Notes: generated by a model not told the origin, from the letters alone. A stretch of 64,000 bases of DNA from Planktothrix sp. FACHB-1365 (GCF_014697575.1 NZ_JACJSC010000028.1:1-64000); one strand, 5' to 3'. Shown: positions 45,954 through 55,632, numbered from the stretch's first letter. Numbers and translations: made by a program.

Positions 45954-47258
45954 GTGATTTCTACCACCGACCTTAAAAACCGACAGGAATTCGAGAAAAT
46001 CGTAGGGGAAGCTAATGTCCAACCCTGGGACGAAATCGAACCCCTGCGACAACAACAAATCATACAATCCCTCGCACCCGAAACAACGCTTCAAGGGATT
46101 ATTTATCCTCAAACTCAAGATGAATTAGCTCAAGTCATTGCCTATATTCATCAAGAGAAATTGAGGGTTTTACCCTGTGGTTCTTGTAGTAAAATTAATT
46201 GGGGAGGATTGATTAAATCTGTTGATTTTGTTGTGAGTACAGAACGAATGAATCAACTGATTGAACACGCTGTTGGAGATTTAACAGTTACAGTAGAAGC
46301 GGGAATGAAATTTTCCGAATTAAAAGCTATTTTAGATCAGAAAAACCAATTTTTAGGATTCGATCCCACCTATCCAGAACGAGCAACAATTGGTGGAATT
46401 ATTGCCACAGGTGATACAGGTTCTCTACGACAACGTTATCGCAGTATCCGCGATATGATTTTGGGGATTTCTATTGTTCGTTATGATGGGAAAATCGCTA
46501 AAGCGGGAGGTCGAGTTGTTAAAAATGTAGCCGGTTATGACTTAATGAAATTATTCACCAGTTCCTATGGAACCTTGGGAATAATTAGCCAAATTACCCT
46601 ACGAGTTTATCCCCAAGCGGAATCTTCAGGAACCGTTATTTTAACCGGAGAACCGGAAGCAATTACCCAAGTCAACCAAACCTTATTATCTTCGGCTTTA
46701 ACTCCCGTTGCGGTGGATTTAATCTCTACTAATCTTTCAAAAGCATTAGGATTGGGAGATCATATCGGTTTAGTTGTTCAGTTTCAAAGTATTCCTGAAA
46801 GTGTACAACAACAAAGTCAACGATTAATGGAACTGGGAGAAAAATTAGGGTTAAAAGCCATATATTTTGACGCTGATGAGGCAAATTTATGGCAACAATT
46901 AAAACAGCAAATTTGGCAATCTGAATCTAACACTTCTATTCTTTGTAAAATTGGCATTACTCCCACCTCTGCGGTTAAAACCTTGATACAATGTCAAACC
47001 CTAGGCGTTATTCATGCTGGAGTTGGTTTAGGAGTTTTACGGTTTGAAAGCGTTTCTTCAGAAACCTTGTTAAACTTAAGACATTGGTGCGAATCTCAAG
47101 GCGGATTTTTATCCCTTTTAAAAGCACCCCTAGAGTTAAAACAACAGTTAGAAGTTTGGGGATATTCAGGAAATGCGTTAAATTTGATGCGCCAAATCAA
47201 AAAACAATTTGATCCTCAAAATCAGTTTAGCCCTAATCGCTTTGTCGGTGGAATTTAA
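45954..47258 (+). CDS. glcE: Glycolate dehydrogenase subunit GlcE (FAD-binding)
   Basis: 434 residues of the FAD-linked oxidase family (PCMH fold). Flavin-binding segments are RVLPCGSCSKINWGG, VEAGMKFSELKAIL, RATIGGIIATGDTGSLRQRYRSIRDMILG and GRVVKNVAGYDLMKLFTSSYG. With GlcD and GlcF it oxidises glycolate to glyoxylate in the cyanobacterial photorespiratory pathway. glcD is not in this window. It starts at a GTG and is followed 32 bases later by glcF. Confidence 0.9.
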   Translation: MISTTDLKNRQEFEKIVGEANVQPWDEIEPLRQQQIIQSLAPETTLQGIIYPQTQDELAQVIAYIHQEKLRVLPCGSCSKINWGGLIKSVDFVVSTERMNQLIEHAVGDLTVTVEAGMKFSELKAILDQKNQFLGFDPTYPERATIGGIIATGDTGSLRQRYRSIRDMILGISIVRYDGKIAKAGGRVVKNVAGYDLMKLFTSSYGTLGIISQITLRVYPQAESSGTVILTGEPEAITQVNQTLLSSALTPVAVDLISTNLSKALGLGDHIGLVVQFQSIPESVQQQSQRLMELGEKLGLKAIYFDADEANLWQQLKQQIWQSESNTSILCKIGITPTSAVKTLIQCQTLGVIHAGVGLGVLRFESVSSETLLNLRHWCESQGGFLSLLKAPLELKQQLEVWGYSGNALNLMRQIKKQFDPQNQFSPNRFVGGI

Positions 47259-47290
47259 TTGATCTATAATCATAGGAGAATTTTGTTAAA

Positions 47291-48691
47291 ATGCCAACCT
47301 CTGACTTTGTTGCTGAATCTCAATTAATTCCGGCAAAAGACAGTAATTTTTTAGGACAAAACCCCCATTTAACCTCGGATGAAATTCCAGGGTTTGACTC
47401 AATTAATCCTCCTAATTCCAATTTTATTAGTACCTGCGTTCACTGTGGATTTTGTTTATCTACTTGTCCCAGTTATCGAGTGTTAGGAACAGAAATGGAC
47501 TCTCCTAGGGGACGAATTTATTTAATGGATGCGATTTCCAAAAATGATGCGTCTTTAGGAGAAACAACCGCCCAACATTTTGATAGTTGTTTAGGCTGTT
47601 TAGCCTGCGTTACAACTTGTCCATCTGGGGTTAAATATGATCAATTAATTACCGCCACTCGCCCCCAAGTTGAACGAAATGTACCTCGCAGTTTACCAGA
47701 CCGTTTAATTCGCACCTTAATCTTTAATTTATTTCCCTATCCCAACCGTTTAAGAGCGTTTTTAATTCCGCTTTTCATCTATCAAAAATTAGGAGTACAA
47801 AAAATTGTGAGAACAACGGGTTTATTACCCAAAATTTCTCCTCGTTTAGCCGCAATGGAATCTATTTTACCTGAAATTACTGCTGAGGCGTTTCGAGAGG
47901 ATTTCCCGGTTATTATTCCCGCCCAAGGGGAAAAACGTTATCGAGTTGGGGTAATTTTAGGCTGTGTTCAACGGTTATTTTTTAATCCGGTTAATGAAGC
48001 AACGGTGAGAGTTTTAACCGCCAATGGGTGTGAAGTTGTAATTCCCAGAAATCAAGGGTGTTGTGGGGCGTTACCCGAACATCAAGGACAAACCGAACAA
48101 TCTCATACGTTAATTAAACAAATGATTGATCGATTTTCGGGAACCAATGTGGATGCGATTATTATTAATGCGGCGGGATGTGGTCATACCTTAAAAGAGT
48201 ATGGACATATCTTGAAAGATGACCCTCAATATCGAGAACAAGCTGAAGAATTTGCAGCAAAAGTTAAAGATGTCCAAGAATTTTTAGCCGAAATTGGTTT
48301 AACAAAACCGTTGTCCCCTGTAACAGAAACAGGAGAATTAACCTTGGTTTATCAAGATGCTTGTCATTTATTACATGGACAAAAAATTAGTTCCCAACCT
48401 CGTCAACTTTTGCAACAAATTCCAGGGGTAAACTTACGAGAACCCCTCGATGCTGCGTTGTGTTGTGGAAGTGCTGGGATTTATAATTTATTACAACCGG
48501 AAGTCGCTGAGGAATTGGGACAACAAAAAGTGGAAAATTTAACCAATACGGGTGCTGAATTAATTGCTTCTGCAAACCCAGGTTGTTCATTACAAATTAA
48601 AAAGCATTTACAATTGCAAGGAAAAGATATTCCGTTAATGCACCCAATGGAATTACTAGATTATTCCATTCGAGGCGTTAAAATTAAATAG
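47291..48691 (+). CDS. glcF: Glycolate dehydrogenase iron-sulfur subunit GlcF
   Basis: 466 residues. Two 4Fe-4S ferredoxin-type motifs, CVHCGFCLSTCPSY and CLGCLACVTTCPSG, lie near residues 50-62 and 101-113. Two CCG-type cysteine domains follow (GCCGALPEHQG, CCGSAGIYN). It transfers electrons from GlcDE towards the quinone pool. It lies 32 bases downstream of glcE on the same strand, with an IR hairpin downstream at 48698-48736. Confidence 0.93.
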   Translation: MPTSDFVAESQLIPAKDSNFLGQNPHLTSDEIPGFDSINPPNSNFISTCVHCGFCLSTCPSYRVLGTEMDSPRGRIYLMDAISKNDASLGETTAQHFDSCLGCLACVTTCPSGVKYDQLITATRPQVERNVPRSLPDRLIRTLIFNLFPYPNRLRAFLIPLFIYQKLGVQKIVRTTGLLPKISPRLAAMESILPEITAEAFREDFPVIIPAQGEKRYRVGVILGCVQRLFFNPVNEATVRVLTANGCEVVIPRNQGCCGALPEHQGQTEQSHTLIKQMIDRFSGTNVDAIIINAAGCGHTLKEYGHILKDDPQYREQAEEFAAKVKDVQEFLAEIGLTKPLSPVTETGELTLVYQDACHLLHGQKISSQPRQLLQQIPGVNLREPLDAALCCGSAGIYNLLQPEVAEELGQQKVENLTNTGAELIASANPGCSLQIKKHLQLQGKDIPLMHPMELLDYSIRGVKIK

Positions 48692-48697
48692 TTCGTC

Positions 48698-48736
48698 GTT
48701 GGGCTTTAGCCCCTAAATTTTCTGTTAAAGCCCAAC
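48698..48736. terminator. Inverted repeat GTTGGGCTTTA...TAAAGCCCAAC
   Basis: GTTGGGCTTTA (48698-48708) and TAAAGCCCAAC (48726-48736) form an 11-bp stem seven bases after glcF stops. It resembles a dispersed cyanobacterial repeat and can serve as a terminator. Confidence 0.6.
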
Positions 48737-48768
48737 AACAACCTGAACCCCAAAAACTGCCTTTAATC

Positions 48769-49170
48769 ATGAAGAACAAGCAATACCAACAAATTATTTT
48801 AATCAGTTTAATTGCTTTAATTCCCATTGGATTAGCCAGTAAATTTTATAAGGGGCCGTTTGATGTATGGCTGAATAATTCTGTAGGTGGGGTATTTTAT
48901 GAAATGTTTTGGGTGCTTTTAGTGGTTTTAATTAATCCTATTTTATCCCCTGGATGGGTTGCATTTTGGGTTTTTATTGTTACTTCTATTTTAGAGTTTG
49001 CACAACTCTGGAAACCGCCTTTCTTAGAAGTAATTCGTACAACCTTATTGGGTCGGTTATTACTTGGAACAACATTTTCCTGGTGGGATTTTCCCTATTA
49101 TATTATTGGTTGTGGGTTGGCTTGGTTAGGGTTAAAATATCTTAAATCTTACTTAAAATTAACCGATTAA
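48769..49170 (+). CDS. DUF2809-family membrane protein
   Basis: 133 residues with four hydrophobic helices. The LASKFYKGPFDVWLNNSVGGVFYEMFW segment and LEFAQLWKPPFLEVIRTTLLGRLLLG fit the DUF2809 family, which resembles VanZ-like small membrane proteins. Function unknown. It lies between glcF and the convergent endonuclease V gene. Confidence 0.8.
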   Translation: MKNKQYQQIILISLIALIPIGLASKFYKGPFDVWLNNSVGGVFYEMFWVLLVVLINPILSPGWVAFWVFIVTSILEFAQLWKPPFLEVIRTTLLGRLLLGTTFSWWDFPYYIIGCGLAWLGLKYLKSYLKLTD

Positions 49171-49196
49171 ATTAGGGACTGGGTGTATAATAAAAA

Positions 49197-49859
49197 TTAA
49201 GTATGAGAAGCTAATTTATCCGCCCATCGGGTGGTTTCAGGTAAACGATATTGAGTAATACACTTTAACACATAATCAATAGAGGTTTCTAAACTAATCC
49301 GATGACCAGGGGAAATATAAAGCGGTCTAACATTCGTTCTCGAACGTAAGACTGCACCGATAATTTCTCCTTTATCCTGTAACGGTTTCCAACTGCCTTT
49401 TTCAGCCGGGAGATCATCATGTTTTCCAATTAATAAAGATTTCGCCGCCCCAATGGTGGGTTGATCAATTAATACCCCTAAATGACAAGCTAACCCAAAT
49501 CGTCTAGGATGGGCAATTCCTTGACCATCACAGATAATTAAATCAGGGGTTATTGTTAATTTTTCTAAGACATCTAAAATTACAGGAACTTCTCGAAATG
49601 ATAAAAACCCAGGAATATAAGGAAAGGTGGTTGGACGTTGAGCGATCGCAGTTTCTTGTACACTTAAATCAGGAAAACTTAAGACTGCAACTGCGGCTTG
49701 AGAAATGGTATAATTCTCTTTAAATCCCACATCAACCCCAGCCACATATTTAACCGTTTCTAATTCATCGGTTGTCCGAACTAAGGATTTAAGTTGGTTT
49801 TGAATTACCATCGCCTCTTCAACCGTTGTCGGCCATGTTTTCGGGGGTTGAATGTTCAT
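49197..49859 (-). CDS. nfi: Endonuclease V
   Basis: A 220-residue repair nuclease that cuts near deaminated bases such as inosine. Motifs are VAGVDVGF with the catalytic Asp near residue 43, PFIPG-like FPYIPGFLSFRE near 84-95, LIICDGQGIAHPRRFGLACHLG near 108-129, and the Lys in AAKSLLIG. The length is typical. It is eight bases downstream of the nuclease-like gene at 49868 on the same strand, so the two may be co-transcribed. Confidence 0.95.
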   Translation of the reverse strand: MNIQPPKTWPTTVEEAMVIQNQLKSLVRTTDELETVKYVAGVDVGFKENYTISQAAVAVLSFPDLSVQETAIAQRPTTFPYIPGFLSFREVPVILDVLEKLTITPDLIICDGQGIAHPRRFGLACHLGVLIDQPTIGAAKSLLIGKHDDLPAEKGSWKPLQDKGEIIGAVLRSRTNVRPLYISPGHRISLETSIDYVLKCITQYRLPETTRWADKLASHT

Positions 49860-49867
49860 GGTTTTTT

Positions 49868-50515
49868 CTAATTTTGGTTTGACTGAATTGCAATTTGTCC
49901 CAAACGTTTGAGAATTTGCAACACCTCATAGAGTTGGTTGCGACGGGGAAGGAGAGAAAATATATTCGATAATTCATATTGGGGAAATTCTTGGATTTGG
50001 AGTTTAACAAAGATAAAATTTCCACCATTGGTTACCATTCCAAAAACAGGCTTTTCTGGTGTAGGAGTCCCTAACATATAAGCTAAGGTTTGTGGTAAAG
50101 CCAGTTCTAAAGAAAAACTCGTTTCTTTGGATTCTATCACCACAACCCAAAGTGTTTCTAGCAAAATCAGTGCATCTATCCTCCCTCGATAAATAATATC
50201 ATTACTATCTACTGTAATTTGCACAGTTGTTTCCGTTTTAAAGCGAAAAGGGGCATCAAAAAAACCAGCTAAATTCAGCAGTGGAGATAACACAATTAAT
50301 TTAATCGTTTCTTCTCCAAGTTGATTGTCTGAGAGTTGATAAACGTATTTTTGCTGAATAGCATCAAGAACTTGTTGTTCCTGTTGTGTTAGTTCGTTGT
50401 CAGAGTTTAACCATTCAGTAAAAAATTGATCATCAGTGCTGCGCTGAAGATTGAATTGAGTTTGCAGTTGACTAAAGGTTTTGAGAGTACGCTCAATTGA
50501 AAAAGTTTGGGTCAT
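49868..50515 (-). CDS. PD-(D/E)XK-type nuclease-like protein
   Basis: 215 residues of a restriction endonuclease-like fold often labelled type I restriction subunit R N-terminal-like in cyanobacteria. The nuclease motif is visible: RGRIDALILLETLWVVVIESKET, with the Asp in RIDAL and ExK in ESK, near residues 107-125. It has no helicase domain. It lies eight bases upstream of nfi on the same strand. The role could be repair or defence, and that is not decided from sequence. Confidence 0.75.
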   Translation of the reverse strand: MTQTFSIERTLKTFSQLQTQFNLQRSTDDQFFTEWLNSDNELTQQEQQVLDAIQQKYVYQLSDNQLGEETIKLIVLSPLLNLAGFFDAPFRFKTETTVQITVDSNDIIYRGRIDALILLETLWVVVIESKETSFSLELALPQTLAYMLGTPTPEKPVFGMVTNGGNFIFVKLQIQEFPQYELSNIFSLLPRRNQLYEVLQILKRLGQIAIQSNQN

Positions 50516-50621
50516 ACCTAATTAGGGGCAATAGGTAATAGCTAATCGGTATTTTTTGAGCCAGCAAACAAGCATATTGCCTGTTTTGCTGGCTAGTGAT
50601 TGACAAAAGTTAAATTTTTGC

Positions 50622-52346
50622 TTAATACTGTGTTCCCGTTTTGCGATAATGAACAGCCGTAACCCCTTCTGGATGTAATAAATGACCATTATTAACTGTG
50701 GCATAAATCACCCAATGATCACCACATTCCATCCGATTTTTAACCTCACATTCCAGATAAGCTAAGGCATCTTTTAAGATCAAACAACCATTGGATGCTT
50801 CTTCTGTTTCGATGCCAACAAACCGATCTTCTCCGGGTTCATATCGTTTTAGAAAATGTTTTCGCAGTTGTTTTCCTTCCTGCAAAATATTCAAAACAAA
50901 TTGATCTCCAATATGGGTTAAAGGTTCCAAAGCCCGATCCTTCGCCACAGCGACGGTAAACCCCGGAGGGTTAAAGGTGGCTTGGGATACCCAGGACGCT
51001 AACATGGCGCTGCACACCTCGCCCCGACGACCGGAGACGACACACAACGAACCCACCAGACGCCCCATCGCTTGGGCGGTACGATCGGCCCCCGATGAAG
51101 TGGCTGTGGGACGAAACGCCCGCCGTTTTTGGGTGCGTTTGAGGGTTTGAGCAAAATCAACCGCCGCTTCTTTACACATTTGTAACGTGACATCGGTGGG
51201 GGCAAATTTCACCCGAATGGGTTCAAAACCAAATTTATAACCCGCATCTTTTAAGCGACCTTCTAATAAATCAATGGCTTCTCCACTCCAGCCATACGAC
51301 CCAAAAACACCTGCTAATTTATTCGTAGAAGCGGTATTTAAAATCACCCCTAAAGCGGTTTGAACTTGGGTGGGTGCATGACCGCCTAAGGTCGGTGAAC
51401 CAATAATAAACCCATCACATTTTTCTAACGCTTCTTGAATTTCTGAAGATTTGGCGTATTCACAATTAATTAATTCTACAGCCACATCGGATTTGGTTAA
51501 ACCCTTAGCGATCGCTTGAGCAACGGTAGCCGTATTTCCATAGGCTGAAGCATAGATTAATGCCACATTTAATTCATTAGATTTTTGTTTTTCACTCCAT
51601 TGTTGATATAAATTGGTTAGCTCAGTCATGCCATATTTCACTAACGGCCCATGACCTGTTGCATAGAATTTAATGCCAGGTAAGTCTTTAATTTTATCGA
51701 GAGTCGAGAGCACTTGTTTAGCTTGGGCGGCATGAAGACAGTCATAATAAAACCGTCGATCATCGTTATACACTGACCATCCTTCATCAAACACTTGATC
51801 GCCGCAAACGTGCGCCCCAAATAGTTTATCGGAAAATAAAATTTCCGTAGCCGGATCATAGGTTAAAATTTCATCGGGCCAACGGGGAGTCGGGGTTAAA
51901 ATAAACTGTAATTGATGACCTTTACCTAAATCTAAAGTTTCTTCCCCCTTGATGGTTAAAATCTTTAAGTTTTCATCTTCAAAATATTCTCGTAAGGCTA
52001 ACGCAGCAGGATTAGAGCAAACGAATGTTGCCTGGGGTGATAATGTTAATAAAGCCTTTAATGTTGCCCCCCGATTAGCATTAAAGTGACCCAAAATAAT
52101 ATAATTCAACTCTTCTAAATTTAAGCGACTTTGTAACGCTTCAATATAATTTTGGGTAAAGGATTCTCCTGGCGGATCAATAATTGCAGTTTGCTCGGCT
52201 TCAATAATATAACTATTTGCCGTTGTTCCCCGTTGCAGAGAATATTCCACTTCAAATTTTAATCGATCCCAAGTGCGCGATCGCACAACTTTTGTATCAT
52301 TTCCAATTAAAAAAACTTGAACATCACGCGGTTTTTGATTATGCAT
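50622..52346 (-). CDS. flv1: Flavodiiron protein Flv1-type
   Basis: 574 residues in the cyanobacterial class C form: a metallo-beta-lactamase-like domain (about 30-255), flavodoxin domain (about 260-400, IYASAYGNTATVAQAIAKG) and C-terminal flavin reductase domain (about 430-565). The diiron motif is replaced: HFNANR at residues 87-92 instead of HxExDH. That substitution is typical of the Flv1/Flv2 type. Flv1 works with Flv3 to reduce O2 to water with electrons from photosystem I. The upstream neighbour is flv3-like. The pair lacks an intervening sll0218-type gene, which favours flv1-flv3 over flv2-flv4. Confidence 0.88.
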   Translation of the reverse strand: MHNQKPRDVQVFLIGNDTKVVRSRTWDRLKFEVEYSLQRGTTANSYIIEAEQTAIIDPPGESFTQNYIEALQSRLNLEELNYIILGHFNANRGATLKALLTLSPQATFVCSNPAALALREYFEDENLKILTIKGEETLDLGKGHQLQFILTPTPRWPDEILTYDPATEILFSDKLFGAHVCGDQVFDEGWSVYNDDRRFYYDCLHAAQAKQVLSTLDKIKDLPGIKFYATGHGPLVKYGMTELTNLYQQWSEKQKSNELNVALIYASAYGNTATVAQAIAKGLTKSDVAVELINCEYAKSSEIQEALEKCDGFIIGSPTLGGHAPTQVQTALGVILNTASTNKLAGVFGSYGWSGEAIDLLEGRLKDAGYKFGFEPIRVKFAPTDVTLQMCKEAAVDFAQTLKRTQKRRAFRPTATSSGADRTAQAMGRLVGSLCVVSGRRGEVCSAMLASWVSQATFNPPGFTVAVAKDRALEPLTHIGDQFVLNILQEGKQLRKHFLKRYEPGEDRFVGIETEEASNGCLILKDALAYLECEVKNRMECGDHWVIYATVNNGHLLHPEGVTAVHYRKTGTQY

Positions 52347-52400
52347 AATTCTGGATTAAAAATTTTTTTTGCTCTTTCCTCAGTGTTAAATATCCCCCTG

Positions 52401-52520
52401 AATCAGGTTAATTTTGAGATTCCAGTTCCCCCTTTTTTAAGGGGGGTTAGGGGGGATCTAATTCAGGTTAATTTTGAGATTCCGGTTCCCCCTTTTTTAA
52501 GGGGGGTTAGGGGGGATCTA
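52401..52520. repeat. Two tandem 60-bp repeats with CCCCCTTTTTTAAGGGGG hairpins between flv3 and flv1
   Basis: AATCAGGTTAATTTTGAGAT starts at 52401 and 52461, period 60. Each unit carries a hairpin CCCCCTTTTTTAAGGGGG then GGGGGGATCTAATTC. It is related to the C-rich elements at 1855 and 11387 and lies in the flv3-flv1 gap. Confidence 0.85.
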
Positions 52521-52527
52521 ATTCAGG

Positions 52528-54258
52528 TTAATAATGATTACCGACTTTACGATGATGAACCGCAGGTAGCACATCAGGATCACTCACCCGTCCATTATCA
52601 ACAGTAGCGTAAACAATCCAGTGATCACTTAACTCCATCCGACTTTGCACTTGACATTCTAAATAAGCCAAGGATTCTGTTAAAATCGGACTGCCATTGT
52701 TAGCGGTTTGGGTGTTAACTCCTTCAAATCGATCGGCTCCCGGAGCAAATCGTTTTAAGAAGTGTCGCATTAATTTTTGATAATTATTTTCCGCTAAAAC
52801 ATTGAGTACAAATTGATCATCGACTTGCATTAATGCTTCAATGGCCCGATCTTTAGCGACTGCAATGGTTAATCCTAACGGTTGAAAACTCGCTTGAGTC
52901 ACCCAAGAAGCTAACATAGCACTGCTAACTTCTCCTTTTTGAGCCGTAATAATATACAACCCACCGCTTAAGCGTCCCATGGCTTTATCTAAGTTTGTAT
53001 CCAGGGATTTCATGTGCTTAACGGTTTTATCCCGACTTAACCATTGTCCGATATCTGTTCCCGCTTCATCACAGGTTTGATAGGTGGTATCGTGGGGGGT
53101 TTCTGTAATCCGAATTGAAGGAAAAGATTGTTTTAATCCGGCATCATTGAGTTTAACTTGCAACGGATAAATTGATAAATCATTTCCCCCTCCTGACTCA
53201 TATAAACCGTAAGCTTGTTTATTATGAGCCGATGCAATAATAGTATTAATTGCTTCTTCTGCCAGTTCAGAATTGACCCCCGAAACAGGTGGCATTCCAA
53301 TTACAAATCCCGCAGAACTCATCACTAATTCGCGCACTTCTGGCGGGTCAGCCGTGCGTAAATCCATCATTTCTACCGCCACACCTGTTTTGGTAATCCC
53401 GTGAGCAATGGCTTGGGAAAGGCGATCGCTATACCCATAATCGGAGAAATAAAACACCGCGACGCTGGTTTCCGATTTCGTTTGTTCGTGACTCCATGTC
53501 CAATAACGTCCGGTTAATTCTTTTAAATTATGCCGTAATAAAGGGCCGTGTCCGGTGGCAATGGTGGTAATTTCTCCTAACGGTTCCATGCGTTTCATGG
53601 CATTAATCACCGAACGGGCATTAGGAGCCATTAAACACTCATAATAAAAGCGAAAATCCGGTTCAATATCGGCTAAACTTTCATCGTAGGTGTGATCAGA
53701 ACAATAGTGCATTCCAAACGCATCACAGGTAAATAACGTTTGGCTTTTGCGATCATAACTAAAAATGGTATCCGGCCAATGCAAATTCGGGGCGGAAACA
53801 AATTCTAAAACATGATCATTTCCTAAATCTAAAGTATCGCCATTTTTGACTAATTTACTTTTAAACGGCGTATGGGTTAAATTTTCTAAAAATTGAATCG
53901 CCACTTTCGCCCCCACCACCGTAGCATTAGGCGCAAGTTCTAGGACATCTTTAACTAAGCCACTATGATCAGGTTCAGTATGACTAATAATTAAATAGTC
54001 AATATCCGCAGGATTAATTAATCCCTTCAGTGTATCTAAATACAGTTGGCGAAACTTAGTGTGGGATGTATCAACGAGGGCTAGTTTTTCCCCGCGAATG
54101 ATAAAGGAATTATAGGTTGTACCATTTTGCAGACCAAATTCTATGTCAAATCTTTCCCGATCCCAATCTAGGGAACGAATTGCCGTGGTATCAGCAGCAA
54201 TGTCTTTAACTTCAATGGTTAAACGATTTTGTTTTACACGGTCAGTGAGGGCTACCAT
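52528..54258 (-). CDS. flv3: Flavodiiron protein Flv3-type
   Basis: 576 residues with the same three-domain layout as its neighbour. The diiron centre is canonical: HTEPDH (HxExDH) at residues 93-98, with further His and Asp ligands in HYCSDHTYDE and ATGHGPLLRH. Flavodoxin domain SDYGYSDRLSQAIAHG at about 275. Together with Flv1 it performs light-dependent O2 reduction that protects photosystem I. It is first in the pair, with about 180 bases between it and flv1 filled by tandem repeats. Upstream is a 438-base gap holding the small RNA candidate. Confidence 0.9.
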   Translation of the reverse strand: MVALTDRVKQNRLTIEVKDIAADTTAIRSLDWDRERFDIEFGLQNGTTYNSFIIRGEKLALVDTSHTKFRQLYLDTLKGLINPADIDYLIISHTEPDHSGLVKDVLELAPNATVVGAKVAIQFLENLTHTPFKSKLVKNGDTLDLGNDHVLEFVSAPNLHWPDTIFSYDRKSQTLFTCDAFGMHYCSDHTYDESLADIEPDFRFYYECLMAPNARSVINAMKRMEPLGEITTIATGHGPLLRHNLKELTGRYWTWSHEQTKSETSVAVFYFSDYGYSDRLSQAIAHGITKTGVAVEMMDLRTADPPEVRELVMSSAGFVIGMPPVSGVNSELAEEAINTIIASAHNKQAYGLYESGGGNDLSIYPLQVKLNDAGLKQSFPSIRITETPHDTTYQTCDEAGTDIGQWLSRDKTVKHMKSLDTNLDKAMGRLSGGLYIITAQKGEVSSAMLASWVTQASFQPLGLTIAVAKDRAIEALMQVDDQFVLNVLAENNYQKLMRHFLKRFAPGADRFEGVNTQTANNGSPILTESLAYLECQVQSRMELSDHWIVYATVDNGRVSDPDVLPAVHHRKVGNHY

Positions 54259-54476
54259 TCATGACCTCCCTAGATAATTGATTATGATTTTTTAACTTGT
54301 TCTCTATTGTTACATGGATTAATCGTAAAGATTTATTAAAAAACCTATAACTCCGTTAAGCTTTGCAAAAGTAAAGGTATTGACCATTGGCTTGGCTGTT
54401 CCCTATTCCCTGTCCCCTGATTTACAGAACTTTAACAATAATTGTAAATTTTTTACACAATCTTTAAATAGGGGGG

Positions 54477-54505
54477 TTGACCCCCCATCCTAAAAACGTT
54501 ATATT
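54477..54505 (+). promoter_or_regulatory. Promoter of the small RNA: TTGACC - 17 bp - TATATT
   Basis: -35 TTGACC at 54477-54482, spacer of 17 bases, -10 TATATT at 54500-54505. The -35 box lies within the palindrome GGGGGGTTGACCCCCC, which could be a regulator site. A start near 54511 is expected. Confidence 0.6.
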
Positions 54506-54510
54506 ATGGT

Positions 54511-54564
54511 ATGTAGATGCACCCTGATGGTAGGGAGAGTTGCCAACGCGACTCTCTCTTTTTT
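54511..54564 (+). ncRNA. Candidate small RNA of about 54 nt
   Basis: From a promoter at 54477-54505 to a rho-independent terminator: stem GGGAGAGT (54533-54540) and ACTCTCTC (54551-54558), eight pairs with one wobble, loop TGCCAACGCG, then six Ts. About 20 nt of single-stranded sequence (ATGTAGATGCACCCTGATGG) comes before the stem. No open frame longer than a few codons is present. It stands alone, between divergent flv3 and a lysR gene on the minus strand. Size and layout resemble short cyanobacterial sRNAs of the Yfr type, but I could not match it to a family. The rest of the 438-base gap shows no other feature. Confidence 0.55.
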
Positions 54565-54696
54565 ATTGTCTGTTGTCTGTTGAGGGTTGTAGGTCAGGAA
54601 TCAGAAGACCGGAGTACGAAGCTCGGAGTCCCTAAGACTTAACTAAACCTTGTAATAACCTACTGTTTCCTGTTCCCTGTTCCCTGTTCCCTACGA

Positions 54697-55632
54697 TTAC
54701 AAGTCTTGAGTTTGAGAAATAATCAGATTGCGGAGCCAAATTTGAAAGGGAACATTATCATAATTTTTAGACCAAACTTGCATATAGTGATACTCACCCA
54801 AATCAATTGGGGGTTCAAATAAAGTGATATGAGCCGCATCTGCAAATAGTAAAGCAATGCGACGGGGTAAGGTCAAAATAAAATCCGTTTGACTAATAAT
54901 TAAGGGAGCCGACAGAAAATGAGGTAATTTTAGAATCACTCGACGTTCAACGCCTAATTCCTCTAATATTCTGTCAACATGACTTTTAGATGATTTTTTA
55001 ATAGAGTAGATGGGTAAGCCTGTAACATTAATTAAAATATGAGGCCAAGCCGTATAAGATTCCAGGGTAATATCTGCTTCAAGAATCGGATGTTCGGCTC
55101 TAACAATGGATACAAAATGTTCCTTAAATAAATTTTGTTTTTTAAACTCTGTTTGTTCTTCTAGGTCGATTACACCCAAACCCAGATGAATTTCTCCTTT
55201 TTTGAGCATTTCTAAAGTTTCAGAATTCCAATAATAGCACTCGATATCAATAGCAGGAGTTTGGCGAAAAAGTTCTTTTAAAACCCGGGGAAGGATCACA
55301 GTCGTTGCATAATCTGAAGCAGCAATCCGAATCGTTCCTTGAGCTTGTTCTGGAAGGAAAATGGGTTCTTGAACCAACCTTTCTATATCGAGAAGAATTG
55401 TTTCGAGGGCTGCTTGCAACGCTAACGCTCTAGGAGTGGCACGCATTCCCGTGCTAGTACGCTCTAGTAAGGGATCATTAAACATTTTCCGAAGTCGATT
55501 TAAAGCATGGCTCGTCGCAGATTGACTCAAATTTAACTTTTCGCTGGCTCTAGTAACGTTACTTTCATCAAGTAGAACTTTTAAAATCCTCAGCAAATTT
55601 AAGTCTATTTGCCTAATATCAATTTGCTGCAT
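54697..55632 (-). CDS. LysR-family transcription regulator (NodD-like type)
   Basis: 311 residues. The N-terminal winged helix-turn-helix is clear: NLLRILKVLLDESNVTRASEKL followed by SQSATSHALNRLRKMFNDPLLERT. The effector-binding domain follows from about residue 95 (IRIAASDYATTVILPRVLKEL). It is divergent from crcB across a 340-base gap that contains a TIR element. The target is unknown. Divergent neighbours are usual targets, so the crcB genes are one possibility. Confidence 0.92.
   Translation of the reverse strand: MQQIDIRQIDLNLLRILKVLLDESNVTRASEKLNLSQSATSHALNRLRKMFNDPLLERTSTGMRATPRALALQAALETILLDIERLVQEPIFLPEQAQGTIRIAASDYATTVILPRVLKELFRQTPAIDIECYYWNSETLEMLKKGEIHLGLGVIDLEEQTEFKKQNLFKEHFVSIVRAEHPILEADITLESYTAWPHILINVTGLPIYSIKKSSKSHVDRILEELGVERRVILKLPHFLSAPLIISQTDFILTLPRRIALLFADAAHITLFEPPIDLGEYHYMQVWSKNYDNVPFQIWLRNLIISQTQDL

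Noticed and set aside
49819-50028. 69-codon frame across the nfi start and nuclease gene
   Set aside because: It overlaps two supported genes in another frame and shows no family pattern.
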